Below, one piece after another: positions 13,901-25,708 of a DNA stretch of 64,000 nt. The stretch is taken from contig CM075655.1 of assembly GCA_037953625.1 (NCBI GenBank), positions 80,875,501-80,939,500 on the forward strand. Direction: 5' to 3'. The stretch comes from Crotalaria pallida (Eukaryota > Streptophyta > Magnoliopsida > Fabales > Fabaceae). The notes beneath the pieces are model-generated. The model worked only from the letters and a program-made list of their open reading frames with translations, had not been told where the DNA came from and ran no database searches. The translations under genes and the position numbers were made by a program. How positions within the stretch are numbered: the first letter of the stretch is position 1; each line of letters opens with the position of its first letter.

Positions 13901-14192
13901 ACAAAGCCCTTCTAATCGGTTACATACTGATAAAATTCAAAAATTAATAATTTAATTACTCTTTCTTCAAAAACCTTTTTGATATTGCAATTAGGTCCCA
14001 ACCCAAGGACGAAATTACAATATTCACATTTTTGTACAAAATAACCATATAAAAATATATCCCATATTTTTATACATAAAAACACATAATGTACAAAAAC
14101 CAAAACCTTTAAAATTAATATAAATCAATTATAAAATAATTGTTATAATTAATTTCTTGATTATTTGGGAGACGAAAATTAGGGGTGTTACA
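10965..14192 (-). mobile_element. 5' LTR (outermost) of the tandem Ty3/gypsy array
   Basis: 3228 bp, from TGTAACACTCC to GGGGTGTTACA. It matches 4266-7505 throughout, with small indels: a hairpin unit near 12147 is lost and a short duplication lies near 13160. The sequence to the right is unrelated, so this is the upstream end of the array on the minus strand. The flank there begins CTGCA, which should reappear as the target duplication beyond the left window edge if the array arose in place. Confidence 0.87.
11671..12335. repeat. Second copy of the mini-hairpin array
   Basis: Same succession of stem-varying hairpins as at 4972-5657, from TGTTC-CCG-GAACA at 11671-11683 to ATGTTC-CCA-GAACAT at 12321-12335. 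A few arms carry single changes (for example GTTCCCAAAACG near 11821), and one CGTTC unit plus its neighbour is fused near 12147, so units are gained and lost. Confidence 0.88.
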
Positions 14193-14194
14193 CT

Positions 14195-14310
14195 GCACCC
14201 CCAAAATGATGTCATATGAGGCCAAAATAGAAAACCAAAACAGTTAGGGATAGCCTAATAAGCTTCTATTTTGGCCTCATATGACATCGTTTTGGGGTGT
14301 AACGTTGATT
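14195..14310. repeat. Small foldback (inverted repeat, arms about 35 bp)
   Basis: CCCCAAAATGATGTCATATG near 14203 and its complement ending near 14297 bracket about 30 bp of unrelated sequence. One or two mismatches separate the arms. It abuts the end of the LTR array and may be the remnant of a MITE into which the array inserted. Confidence 0.65.
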
Positions 14311-15427
14311 TTTAGCCTTGTAAGACCGTTGGTTGCCACATAGGAGGCTCTCATTAACGGTGTTAAGACAGAATTGGACGAAAGGATTTATTTGAAACAA
14401 GTTACAAACTTCCAGATTTATTTGAAACGAAAAAAAAGTTAAGGGACGAAATCGCAACCAAAAAATAACTTACAGGACTAACCTAGTAGTTTTGTCTTTT
14501 AATAATCTATAGTGGCTCATGTAATTTAAAGGATCGATTCTTATTAAAGAGGGTTCAATGCGATGATGGTTAACCTTATTAAAGTCATCCTTTAGAATCA
14601 ATTGGGTCTTTTATAATTTAAAAGTCCCTCTCCTCTGCCTTTAAAAAGAGAAGTAATTATCAAATCACATGACCGTTGGGCGAAAGGGTACAACCGTTCA
14701 AAATTACTGATATATATTCAGTTTAGAAAGGTGGTTATGGTGTTAGATAACTTACTAAAAAGGATTCTCCAATCATCAAGAGAATACATAACAGAAAAAA
14801 GGAACAGAGAAGAAGAAAAAAGGAACAGAGAAGAGAAAAGACATTCACTAGATTCAGAGGAGAGAACAAACACTCAAAGAATTCAAGAGAAACTTCAAGC
14901 ATGTATCCGGGTAAGTTTCCTTTCGTTGTAATCTTCAATTATAGCAAACAAACAGTGTGAGAATCATGAATTCAAGATCCTTAATTTGCTTACAGTTCAA
15001 CCTAATATCAAGTGAAGCATGTTGAGGGTGAGTTGAAGAGGAGAGTGGTTTTGGTGATTGTGAGAAAAACAATTCTTTTCAATTTTGCAAATCTTCCAAC
15101 GAGGTAGCAGTAGTGACCATAGCAGATCTTCCAAACTTTTTTCATATTGGATATGCTGAATAATTAGAGGCAAAAGGGCAAATTGAAATTGAAAATAAAA
15201 ATAAAAGTTGAAAGCAAACATATTTTCAAAATTCTAAAAAATAAGAATGAAAATGGGAAATGAAAATAGGAAATATTTTCGCAAACCAAACAGACCCTAA
15301 ATTTATTCTCTTTAAATTATGGTAGAATTTAATTTTTTTTTAAGGTAGAATTTAATTTAAGTCTATATTATTTTAATATAAAATTATTTTATTAAGTCTC
15401 TTATCTTCAACCTTAGATTAAAGGGAG
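14311..15427. other. Gene-free stretch, no recognised feature
   Basis: AT-rich. An A/G-rich run at 14770-14900 (AGAAAAAAGGAACAGAGAAG types) gives a short Lys/Glu/Arg-rich open frame with no recognisable domain; I do not call it a gene. The end (15312-15330) carries a 19-bp word that reappears at 16052-16070. Confidence 0.5.
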
Positions 15428-15429
15428 TT

Positions 15430-15840
15430 ACTAACATGCAACCTAAAATTGGATGGTTGCTATGCAACCTTTTAGTAAACTAATAAAATGTTGACACCTA
15501 AGACATGTGTGTCATGTCATTCCTTGAAGTAGTGATTTATAATTTTTACAATTTAGTCCAACATAAAAATTAAATTAATTTAATTTAGTCCTTTGTACCT
15601 ATTAGCAAATTATAACATAGATTAAAACAACATGTGATTATAACAATATGTGTTAAATTAATTTGCTAATAGGTACAAAAAATTAAATTAAATTAATTTT
15701 CTTTTTATGTTGGACTAAATTGTAAAAATTATAAATCACTACTTCAAGGAATGACATGACACACGTGTCTTAGGTGTCAACTTCTTATTAGTTTACTAAA
15801 AGGTTGCATAGCAACCATCCAATTTTAGGTTGTATGTTAA
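15430..15840. mobile_element. Foldback MITE of about 0.4 kb
   Basis: Almost the whole segment is an imperfect inverted repeat. TAACATGCAACCTAAAATTG at the left and its complement at the right (ending near 15838) continue inward through matching blocks: TTGACACCTAAGACA, GTCATGTCATTCCTTGAAG and the GCTAATAGGTACAAA block. About 60 bp remain as a loop near 15610-15650. No coding frame. A clear target duplication was not found. Confidence 0.82.
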
Positions 15841-16212
15841 AAATTTCCTAGATTAAAATCCTTATATTAAATCATGGAATCCGCTGATACCCCTTACCTG
15901 GTTTTTCGTTTTTCCGTTAACAACTATGAATATACGTTCTCTCTCCAATTTTTTTGGTCAGCGTCTCTTTCCGTTTTTATTTTATAATCTTAATATCATT
16001 TTCGTTATTTAAATTAATGCCGTGATTTGCTCATGAACGATGACCGTGGGATTAAATTATGGTAGAATTTCAACAACTTATTCTATGTAAAACGTTCTTT
16101 TGGAGTTTTGTTATAGGATGGTTTCTAAGTGATGTTAGTGTTAGAGGGCAATCACAACGCAGCATGCATGCTCTTTGTCCATTCCTTTCTGTTTGTGTGT
16201 TCTTTTTTAATT
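15841..16212. other. Intergenic, no gene
   Basis: AT-rich sequence with a poor short frame only. It contains the second copy of a 19-bp direct repeat (16052-16070, first copy 15312-15330), and it ends in the left target duplication (16204-16212) of the next element. Confidence 0.5.
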
Positions 16213-18329
16213 GAGAAAATGGTCTATTTGGTTCCTAAAGATACACCTAGCATCCATTTAGTCCCCGAAAGATTTTGGGAATCAAAATTTAGTCCCTCAA
16301 AGATCATAATAGCATCTTGCTAGTCACTCCGTCCATAAATCCGTTAGTCAACCTTTTTAGTGTCACGTGTCACATTCTCATTGGTTATTTCCGGTGCACA
16401 TATTTAGACACGAACCACAGGATTATTTCCTCATAAAATCTCAACCGTTGCTTATACCTGACGGTCCAAATTTAAAAATGAAAAATAAAATAATAAAACT
16501 ATATTTAATATTATTACAAATTCGAAAAAATATTACAAAATTCATAAATAATTAAAAATTCAAAAAAAAATTTAAATACTGAATTTTTTTTATATTTTTA
16601 AAATTAATAAAAAAATTCAGAAAATAATAAAAATTCAAAATTTTAAAAAAAAAATCTGTAAAATATTTTTTAAAAAAATACTGAAATTTTTTTTATATTT
16701 AAAAATATATAAAAAATTAAGAAAAAAATAAAAAAATTCATAAATTTTTTAAAAATATGTGAAATATTTTTTAAAAAAATACTGAAATGTTTTTTATATT
16801 TTAAAAATTAATAAAAATTCAGAAAGTAATAAAAAATTCATAAAATTTTTAAATAATAGGTAAAATATTTTTTAAAAAAAAATCTGATTTTTTTATATTT
16901 CAAAAATTAATAAAAAATTCATAAATAATAAAAAATTAAGAAAATTTTTAAAAAATTTTTAAAATATTTCTTTAATTAATAAAAAATTCAGAAAATAATT
17001 AAAAAATTCAGAAAATTTTTAAAAATTCTGTAAAATATTTTAAAATATTATGATAAAGTGTCCTTCCTTTTTTTAAATATTTATAAAATAATGAAAATGA
17101 AACACTCAAAAAAAATTTAAAAAACATGAAAATATATTTTTTAAAAATTTCTGAATATAATAAAAATACATAAATATATTTTTAAAAAATATGAAAATTT
17201 ATTTTTTCGTTTTTTTATAATCTAAAAAGTAACAGAAAATTCTTAAATATAATTAAAAAGTTATTAAAATTTTAGTAAAATATTATAAAAATTCGGAGAA
17301 ATAATTAAAAAAATAAGAAAAGTTTTTGAAAACCATTTAACTATATTAAAATTTTTAAAAGCAGATTTATTTTATAAAATTCTAATAAATAAAAATAAAT
17401 TTTCAGATTTTTTTATAAAATATTTACCGATTTTTTAAAAATATATTTATCAATTTTTTATTATTTTCAAAAATATTTAAAAATATATACACGTGTTTTT
17501 TAAAATTTTTATGAATTTTTTATTTTCATAATTTTATATTATTTTATAAATATTTAAAAAAAATAAAGACAATTTTTCATAATTTTTTAAAATATTTTAT
17601 GGATTTTTTTAAAAATTTTATGAATTTTTTTATTATTTTATGATTTTTTATTAATTTTTTATTTATGAAAAAAATCATTACTTTTTTAAAAATATTTTAC
17701 CAATTTTTTAAAAATTTTATGAATTTTTTATTAGTTTCTGAATTTATTTTTTTTAAAATATAAAAAAATTTCATTATTTTTTAAAAAAGTATTTTACAGA
17801 ATTTTTAAAAATTTTCCGAATTTTTTTATTATTTTCTAAATTTTTTATTAATTTTTAAAGTATATAAAAACATTTCAGTATTTTTTTTAAAAATATTTTA
17901 CCGATTTTTTTAAATTTTCTGAATTTTTTTATTAATTTTTAAAATATAAAAAAATTCAGTATATTTTTTTAAAAATATTTTTTCGAATTTTTAATAATTA
18001 TTTCTGAATTTTTTAATATTTTTTCGAATTTTTAATAATATTAAATATAGTTTTATTATTTTATTTTTCTTTTTTAAATATGGACCGTCAGATATAAGCA
18101 ACGGTAGAGATTTTATTAGGGAATAATCATGTTGTTCGTGTCTAAATATGTGCACCGGAAATAACCAATGAGAATGTGACACGTGGCACTAAAAAGGTTG
18201 ACTAACGGATTTATGGACGGAGGGACTAACGGAATGTGATCTTTGGGGGACAAAATTGATTCTCAAAATCTTTCGAGGACTAAATAGATGTCATGTATAT
18301 CTTTGGGAGATCAAATAGACCATTTTCTC
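16213..18329. mobile_element. Mutator-like giant foldback element, 2.1 kb
   Basis: The terminal inverted repeats start GAGAAAATGGTCTATTTG and run at least 350 bp with good identity (16213-16560 against 17990-18329), including the block GTGCACCGGAAATAACCAATG. The interior continues the symmetry in low-complexity form: A-rich AAAAATTCAGAAAATAAT words on the left half and their T-rich complements on the right half, meeting near 17300. The 9-bp target duplication TTTTTAATT lies at 16204-16212 and 18330-18338, the length usual for Mutator-like elements. No transposase frame. Confidence 0.85.
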
Positions 18330-19155
18330 TTTTTAATTTTTATCAGAACTTAGTGTATCACATGGAGCGAAATGTCATGGTCAACATCTATCTTATTACT
18401 AGTTCCACTAATAAAGGTTATAACCCGTAAATTAAAAACAAAACAAAAGTAATATAATAATACTTTTTTGGTTCCGTTTCAAAAATATATTTTGGCCAAT
18501 TTTAGGATCAAAGATAAATACTTAAGCATAATGTTACAGATTCGATCTTTATTGTGAGTATGAAAAAGACTTTGTTGGTAGAGGCAAAACCTACCACTTT
18601 AATGATCTCTACATTTCGGAGAGGATTAATTTTCATCTTTCAGCTAAAGAATAGCCTTGATGCAAAAAAATAAAAAATAAAAAAATTTACTTAAAAGTGA
18701 AGGTATTTTTTTTTTAGAATAAATCGAGCATACAAAATTTTCGATTTCTTAAATAGATAATTTTTCATGAAACTCGGTCTATTTTTAAGAATTTATCCAC
18801 AATCCTAATTAAGAAAAAAAAATTACAAAAAGGATTTCCTAGATAGCCGTAAACTAATATTTTTCAAAAAGTATATATTATCATTTATCAAGATAAATTT
18901 TATCTTTATCAATAAAATATTTTTCATATATGATTTGCAGATATTATAACGCCATTATTTTTCATGTTACCCGTAATGCATTATATCAGTTAAAAAAATC
19001 AGTATATAGTATTATTTTTTAAAGGCTTAATTGCATATTTTGTCCTTTATCTTATTTTTTAGATTCAGTTTGGTCCTTTATTTTTTTTTGGAATTATTTA
19101 GTCCTTTATCTTTTAAAAAAAATTCACATATATCCTTCCGTTACCATCCGTTGAT
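18330..19155. other. AT-rich intergenic stretch
   Basis: No gene. It holds the 3' part of a SINE at about 18556-18700. From about 19024 there is a repeat-like phrase with three TTTGTCCTTTATC-type words, resembling the terminal repeat of a plant DNA transposon. No right-hand partner was found. Confidence 0.5.
18556..18700 (+). mobile_element. 5'-truncated SINE tail, related to the full SINE at 59959-60152
   Basis: The sequence from ATGAAAAAGACTTTGTTGG through GTAGAGGCAAAACC and GATCTCTAC to an A-rich tail matches, with many substitutions, the 3' half of the SINE at 59959-60152 read on its sense strand. The tRNA-like head is missing. Confidence 0.7.
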
Positions 19156-19667
19156 AACTTGACGGAGATGCTGACGTGGCACGAAATATCACCTCCTCCG
19201 CCGATTCACTATCACCTCCTCCATCGATTCACCTCCCAACTCCCCTGCCCCGTCTCTGAATTCACCTCTCCCTCCTTCACCAACCCCCGACCTACTCCTT
19301 CACCATCACTTCCACCTCCATCTCCGTCTCCGACACCAACTCCAACTCCAACTCCAGCAGATTCGTCTCCAGCTCCTTCGCCTGAAACCTCTTCTCCATC
19401 TCCATCTCCGGCTTCGGCGAACGATGCGGCAAAACGACGCCGTTGGATAGCTAATCCCTACTTGGTGTATGTTTGTGGCAAGAGGGAGAACTTTGTCATC
19501 AACCAGGGAGTCGTCCCTCGTCCCAATCGAGCTTGCCCGTCGAAGCATGGCAGTACCATAAAAAATGGCGATTCAGGTTCGGTGGCGCAAGGACCAGGGG
19601 TGGCGGTGGCTCCGTCCGATTCGCACCCCGCAGAGGACAACACCGTGAGCTTCCGGTGACGGCGGCG
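19156..19667 (+). pseudogene. GC-rich proline-rich coding-like fragment, unrecognised
   Basis: Composition jumps from AT-rich to GC-rich. A frame open from 19159 to 19659 would encode a peptide dominated by PTPTPTP and SPSP runs, followed by a low-Pro tail. I recognise no domain, and the reverse strand is equally open, a common artefact of such repeats. It is cut at 19668 by the LTR of a retrotransposon. With the transposon-like phrase just upstream it may be a gene fragment carried by a DNA transposon, but that is only inference. Confidence 0.35.
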
Positions 19668-22276
19668 TGTAACGACCCAACTAATTACCCTTAATTACTT
19701 ATAAATAAAATAGGAGAAAATTTTTCGCCAAAATAAGTTTATAACTTGATCATTTCAAAAGCGGAAGCAAAGTCATACATAATAATATAACATAGAAGTT
19801 TTACAACTTTATAACACAATAGTTCAAACTATAAGTAAACAAAACAGACTCCGAGCCACTTAATATACTACTAGTAACCCAGAGCATGGTTCTTCAAACT
19901 CCATCATTGAGAAGGGAATTTCGCATCCCTTGCCATCACTCATTCTCCCCCTTGGAAGACAGGACCTCCATTACCTACAAGGACAACCAGGGAGTAAGTC
20001 ATAGCTAATAACGTCAAAGCAAATTATAATAATAGTGGCTAAAAACAACAAACACAAGTAATAACAAATTACCAATGCAAGTAAATATGTCAAACCCTTT
20101 TTACTCAAGTACTTAATCTTATTATCAATGGCATGATGCATGCAAATCTCAACAATATCCCGGGGCATCACAGCTTGGAGAAAAATGGGTCATCCTGAGC
20201 CTCTTCCGACAGACAACGGGATACGCTCGACCCTTCACGACAGACAGCGTGTGCGACAAACAGCGCAAAAACATCTCAACAAGCTGGAGCAAACAATGCA
20301 TGAATGCAGCCATAGTCCATTACCAATCCTCATTATCCATTCGTTATCATTTCCATCAAGGACATAGTCCATCATTCCATCTTTCCATTCATCAATCTCA
20401 TCTTTAACAATTTCTTTAGTTGGTGCTGATGCATTCATAAAAAGGCCATCAGCGGCATAGCCACTTTGTGATGGGTGTACTTAATTTCACTTCTCCTTTC
20501 AGAAAAATCCATCGGCGGCCCAGCAACTTTGTGATGGTTTCAGAAATAGCGTATAATTATCTATTTAGAAATCCATCGGGGCATAGCCTCCTATTGGTGG
20601 ATTTTTATTGCAACGACCCCATTGGGACTCCCATAGAAAAATATCAACCAAGTGAGTAAAGCTTTCACTGGGACATCTAGGGATAGTATCAACCGAATGG
20701 GTGTACGCACTTCCGTTGGGACTCCTATAGGGAAATTATCAACCACTGAATAAAATTCCAGTAGGACACCTCCAAGATAGCTATAAACCAACGAGATTAG
20801 ATATTTAAGCAAAGTGATGTTTAACTTTAGTAATTTAGGAGATTAGACAAGTTAATTTCTGAAACCTTTTAAAATAAGAGATTTGTGAAATTTTCCCAAA
20901 ATACTCGAGTAGTTCATGAACTACTTGAGTAGTTCATGCCAAAATACTCGAGTACTTGAAGAAATACTCGAGTCGTTCATCATTTTCCAGAATACTCGAG
21001 TCTTTCTCTAAATACTCGAGTCTTTTTGCTGCGACAGCACCAGTGTTTCTGCATAATATGCACCAATTCGTGATTCTTACACTTTTACTTCAATTTTGTA
21101 CCAAACAAAAGTTATTTCACAAGTAATAAACATGTTACATTATCAATTTACATCAAATTAACAGAAAAAACGATCGAATCACAGAATTGCATAAAACATA
21201 GAAAGTATACGCTTCAACCTATCAATTTCATTTCTACTTGATTTTAAGTTCGAAAATCAATCCAGTGAGCTTCCTTAGGTCCAATTAAAGTTGTTTGAAT
21301 ACAAAAACCATGGGTTTTTGGCCTCCAAGTCAGATTCCCATTTCAAACTTAAGTTGCCCATGAACCTCATATGGTTCCTATGAATTTAGCTTATTGATTA
21401 TCATTCTAGCGATTAGGTAACTTCTCCCATACCTTAGAGAAGCTAAAGGGATGATTTGTTGAGGAAAACAGGGACTGGATCAAGGTTTGAGTTTCTGCAC
21501 CGGTGCAAGACAGTTTGCACTAGCTGACTTTTGCCATTGATTTCAGCATGAATAAGTCATGAAAAAGAACGAAATAAGTTAGCTTAGGCAACTAGGGAAT
21601 GCTAACTTTAATTAGAAACAAGTTTGGAATCAAATGGGTTCCTAGATTTACCAAACCAATTCAAGAAAGAGAGGTTGAAGGTGCTGATTTGCACTCTGTT
21701 TTTCAGCTTTAGAACACCTAACTTTGAAGACTTGCAACTCGATCTACAGGAAGCCAAAATGAGTGGTTCTTGGTTCTAATTCAAGATTGGATTTAGAACT
21801 CAAAAAGTGTTTTGGTTTCACTGGATTTGATTGAGTGAGGAGGGAGAATCGAAGGCTCAAAGAGAGCACCAGAAAACTGAGAATGGCTGAGAATGGAATT
21901 TGGGTTTTGGGAGATTTGGATGAGTTTCCAGCTCCCCAATTCATTCTTTTATAATTTAAGGTTACCCTCCTATGAAGTAAGGTTCAGCTCTGTGCTTGTA
22001 ACCAGATGAAACGGGCTGTTGGTTCCAATTTGGTTTGAAACCGACTTTTATTTTTTTGCAGAACTGCATGAAATACTCGAGTATCACTAGAAATACTCGA
22101 GTATTCTGACTAAAATTTCAAATTTCCTAACAGCTAGTTACGATACTCGAGTCTTCCTTCCAATACTCGAGTATTTTACCTAAAAATCAAAAATATTAAT
22201 ATTTTATTCAATTAAAATAGTTTATTTTATTATTCATTTTATTTACTTTATTTATTTCAAAATGTTGGATCTTACA
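19668..22276 (-). mobile_element. 3' LTR of a second Tekay-like Ty3/gypsy element
   Basis: 2609 bp with inverted ends TGTAACGACCCAAC and GTTGGATCTTACA. A CT-rich strip (22277-22295, the polypurine tract on the minus strand) follows at once, as in the array at 1-14192. The C-terminal end of pol continues on the far side of a nested insertion (28365-28465). The LTR contains two clusters of ACTCGAGT palindromes at 20905-21030 and 22074-22170. Its 5' LTR is not in the window. Confidence 0.82.
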
Positions 22277-22308
22277 TCCTCCCCCACTTAAACAGAATTT
22301 TGTCCTCG
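22277..22308 (-). mobile_element. Polypurine tract and last codons of Tekay-like pol, left of the nested insertion
   Basis: On the minus strand the purine tract AAGTGGGGGAGGA touches the LTR. The preceding sequence encodes a pol tail of EDKILFK type. The bases CCTCG at 22304-22308 are one copy of the target duplication of the element inserted at 22309. Confidence 0.8.
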
Positions 22309-23838
22309 TGTTGATTTACTAGCAAGAGGACTAGGTCAGCAAGTAATATAGTCTGGAAGACCGAATATCATCCCACAGGGATCAAAGTTGTTTCTAATAA
22401 CTTTTCACCAATTCGTAATTATTAGTGCAACTTGTTAGTGAATTTTACAAGGAGAAGAAGAATTTGAATAACAATAAAATAAGATAAGATAAGAAGAAGA
22501 AGATTGAGGAGATAAGATGTATAGAAAGCAATAGAAAAAGGTTAGGAACTTGGTTTCATTGTATGATTCACTTATTTTAACTATGAATTGTATTTTACTT
22601 TAATTATCCTTCAATTCATGGACCATTCCTCTCAAATAGTAATAGTTAGATGTCTCTATACATTACCCTTATTTTCTATATATTTAATCCTTGATCTCTC
22701 AACAAATTACAATATAAGAAAATATCCATTCAGCACAAGGGAATTAAAAAGCCATATAATCATCCAACCATATCTCTATGTATTGGACTGAATATACCAT
22801 TAATTGCATGGCCTATTCAAAACCCCAACTGTCGTTGCGAATTAAGAAATCCAAAACATAAATTGGCCAGATTTATGTATAAAATAAGAACTCAATTAAT
22901 GCATGAATTAAAAACAGCAAAATACTAAATCATAAATTAAAATAAGTTACATCATACAATTTACACCATGTTCCTAACAAGAGGTTTTAGTTACACATAT
23001 AGAAATAAAGAAAACAGAAGCAAAGAGAAAACCTCATATCATAGACAATACTGGTTAACTCTCCAAGAGATCTTCAATCCTTGTGCCTTGCCTCCTTGCT
23101 CTCAATAGATGTTACTAACCTCTCTCTAATCCTAATTGAATTCTATGATCTTAAAACCTACTGAAAACTATTTACAAATCCTCTATTTAAAGAGTAAAAT
23201 AAATCATAAAATAAATCTTAATTAAATGTAATAGATAAGGTCCATGTCTATCTTCTAATCTCTGACCAAATCTAAGATATGAAGCCAAATTAGACTTCTT
23301 TTCTTCTATTTTGTTCATAATCTGGTCAAATTGGGCTTTCTCATGTGTGACACTCAACTTCAGCCCTGATTTTGACCCTGAAGATGGACGAATTTGAGCA
23401 AGGATATTTCTGGCAAAGTTGTAGATCTTTTCCTTAGCTTTAAAATGATACCAAGATCTCCTTATTTGGATAAGCGTAGCTCAAGTTATGGCCAAAATAC
23501 CAACCAGCGTCACTTCCACGCGGTTTGTGCGCCTGGGGCGCATCCGTCCTCACGCCCGGGGCACGCACGGGTTCATCCGGACTCCGTTTTACTCCGTTCT
23601 TGGACCGTTTCGAAGCTCTTTTCATCCTCTATCCAAATCCATCAATATATTTTGCATTTAAACTCCATAAGTACCTGAAACATACCCAAAAAGGATCAAA
23701 ACGTTCCAAGGGACCCTAAACTACTAAAAATAATTAAAATCTAATAAAAAGTCCTAACTTTGCTAGAGAAACAAACCAAATACATAGTAAAAGGGAGTCC
23801 AAATAATGCTCAAATCTATATATATTGGACCCAAATCA
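22309..23838 (-). repeat. 3' LTR of element A
   Basis: 1530 bp, close match to 26830-28359. It contains GC-rich mini-hairpins of the GCGCC-TGG-GGCGC type near 23530-23560, in otherwise AT-rich sequence. Confidence 0.93.
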
Positions 23839-25669
23839 CTCCCCCAAACTTAGCATTTTGCATGTCCCAGGCAAAAGTAAAATAAAAATTCTAAACAAAA
23901 GACAAATTCCCTAAATCAACATGAATACACCTAATCTAAGACTACGACTCGTCTACTTCGACACTCTTATTATCATGACCTATTCACAATTACATACTGG
24001 TTAACATAACAATCCCATCCAGAACTCAGAATTAGCGAACACTCTCAACCTCTCAATTGTTTCTCTCAAAAGTGTATAAGGGTCATATTTTCAATTCACT
24101 CAAGTTCAACAATGATAATGTGTTACCATAGGCTTGACCATATACCAACATCTCCACTGAAATTATTGAATGCATGCAAAAATCAAAAGGTCTTATTTTT
24201 TGTTGTAATGGGGCCATGGCTACAAGTGTCAGGTGGGATAAAAGAAAGAAGGGATAAAACAAAGGCTAGCTTGCAAAAATATTTACAAAAACAAGTTTCC
24301 CTCAAAAACTATGAATGAGCAATGAATACAATAAAGACTCACACTCACATCAGGACATTTTATTCTTCCTTTCTTTTCCAAATTTTTTTCTTTTCTTCTA
24401 TTCTCTTCCTTTACATTTGTTATTTACTTATTTTTTTCTTTGGAAGAGAAATAGAACTCATACACTCTTCTCCAATTACTTTCACTTTTTCTTTCTATAT
24501 TCCTCTCAATTGCTCATTCAAAATTCCCAAGATACTAACAAAGAATATTTCAATAAATGCAAGGTACCAAAGAAAAATCATAATGTCTCATAAGGCTCAA
24601 AATGGGCAACTAAGGGAAAATTATCAATGCAAAACATCTGAAGGCCACAAAAACACATCCTAGGTGCCTTAATCATCTTAATGCATGCAATCAATTATCA
24701 ATTTTGAAATGGTCACAGGTCAAGTTCTAGAAGACAATATCGAAGTGAACACACTCATGAAAAAATAGGGGTCTCAATATCAAAATAAAATTTACCCCTC
24801 AATAGGCTCAAAATCTCACTCTTGGCTAAAGTCAGTTCACTAATCATAAGTTCTGAATGCCCTTATCAAAATAACACAGTACGCAATCATGCTCGGTTCA
24901 ATCAAACAGATTCTAATGCCAATGAGTCTAAGTCCTAAACTAAATATACACATGCATCAAAAGAGAAAAAGTCTTAAGGTTAGAAAAATTACTTACTTTC
25001 ACTAGAGACACAAACCAATACCAAATATGGGGAAACAATTCAAGTCTAGAAAAATCAATTTTTATTTTGTATATACTCCCCCAAACTTAGATGTTGGCTT
25101 GTCCTCAAGCAAACTAATCTAGCCTAAAATAAAAAATTAAAATTAAAAACTACCTAAAAAAACTGGACAATATTTTTTTTTGTTGTGAGGTACAGGGGCC
25201 TAGGGTGCAATAAAAAAAATTGGGCTAATGGGGTCCAAATCCTACAAATACAAATCTAATCTTAAAATAAATCTATCCCTAAAAAATAGAAAAATAAAAA
25301 AAACGAAAATAAAAAAAAATCTATTCTAAAAATAATCCTAAAAAGATAAATCTAATCCTAAAAAGATAAAACAAATTCCTAAAAGATATAAAACTAATCT
25401 AATTCTAAAAAAATAAAAAGATAAAAAACTAATCCAATCCTAAAAGATAAGATAAAAAAAAATAAAAAGATAAAAAAACTAAAAATAAAAAAAAATAAAA
25501 AGATAAAAAAACTAATCCAATCCTAAAAGATAAGATAAAAAAAAATATCTATTACTAAAAAAAAACATCTGTTCCTAAAAGGTAGGAGTGAAATTCCCCC
25601 AAACTTAATCTGCAGCAGCCCCGCGCGCCTGAGGCGCGCGACCGCGTGCGCCAAGGTCTGTTCCTCAAG

Positions 25670-25673
<4 letters not shown>

Positions 25674-25697
<24 letters not shown>
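25674..25697. repeat. Poly-T run and GC-rich hairpin in element A
   Basis: About two dozen T in a row. Just left of it (25621-25655) is a GC-rich strip in which GCGCGCCTGAGGCGCGC folds on itself. Copy B has the same GC strip near 45010-45050. Confidence 0.8.
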
Positions 25698-25702
<5 letters not shown>

Positions 25703-25708
25703 AACTAC

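Noticed and set aside
1..14103. Many short open frames repeated at 6.7-kb spacing (for example near 137, 1786, 4457, 5448 and their copies)
   Set aside because: They lie in LTR or decayed pol sequence, mostly in the wrong frame or strand, and are kept only because the DNA was duplicated.
19159..19659. Proline-rich protein gene of 166 aa
   Set aside because: No domain, low complexity, overlapping open frames on both strands, and cut by an LTR at 19668; kept only as a possible fragment.
24315..24663. Two overlapping open frames (92 and 113 aa) in element A, mirrored in B at 46005-46353
   Set aside because: AT-rich, hydrophobic by composition (many TTT and TTC codons), on the strand opposite to the element, with no recognisable motif.
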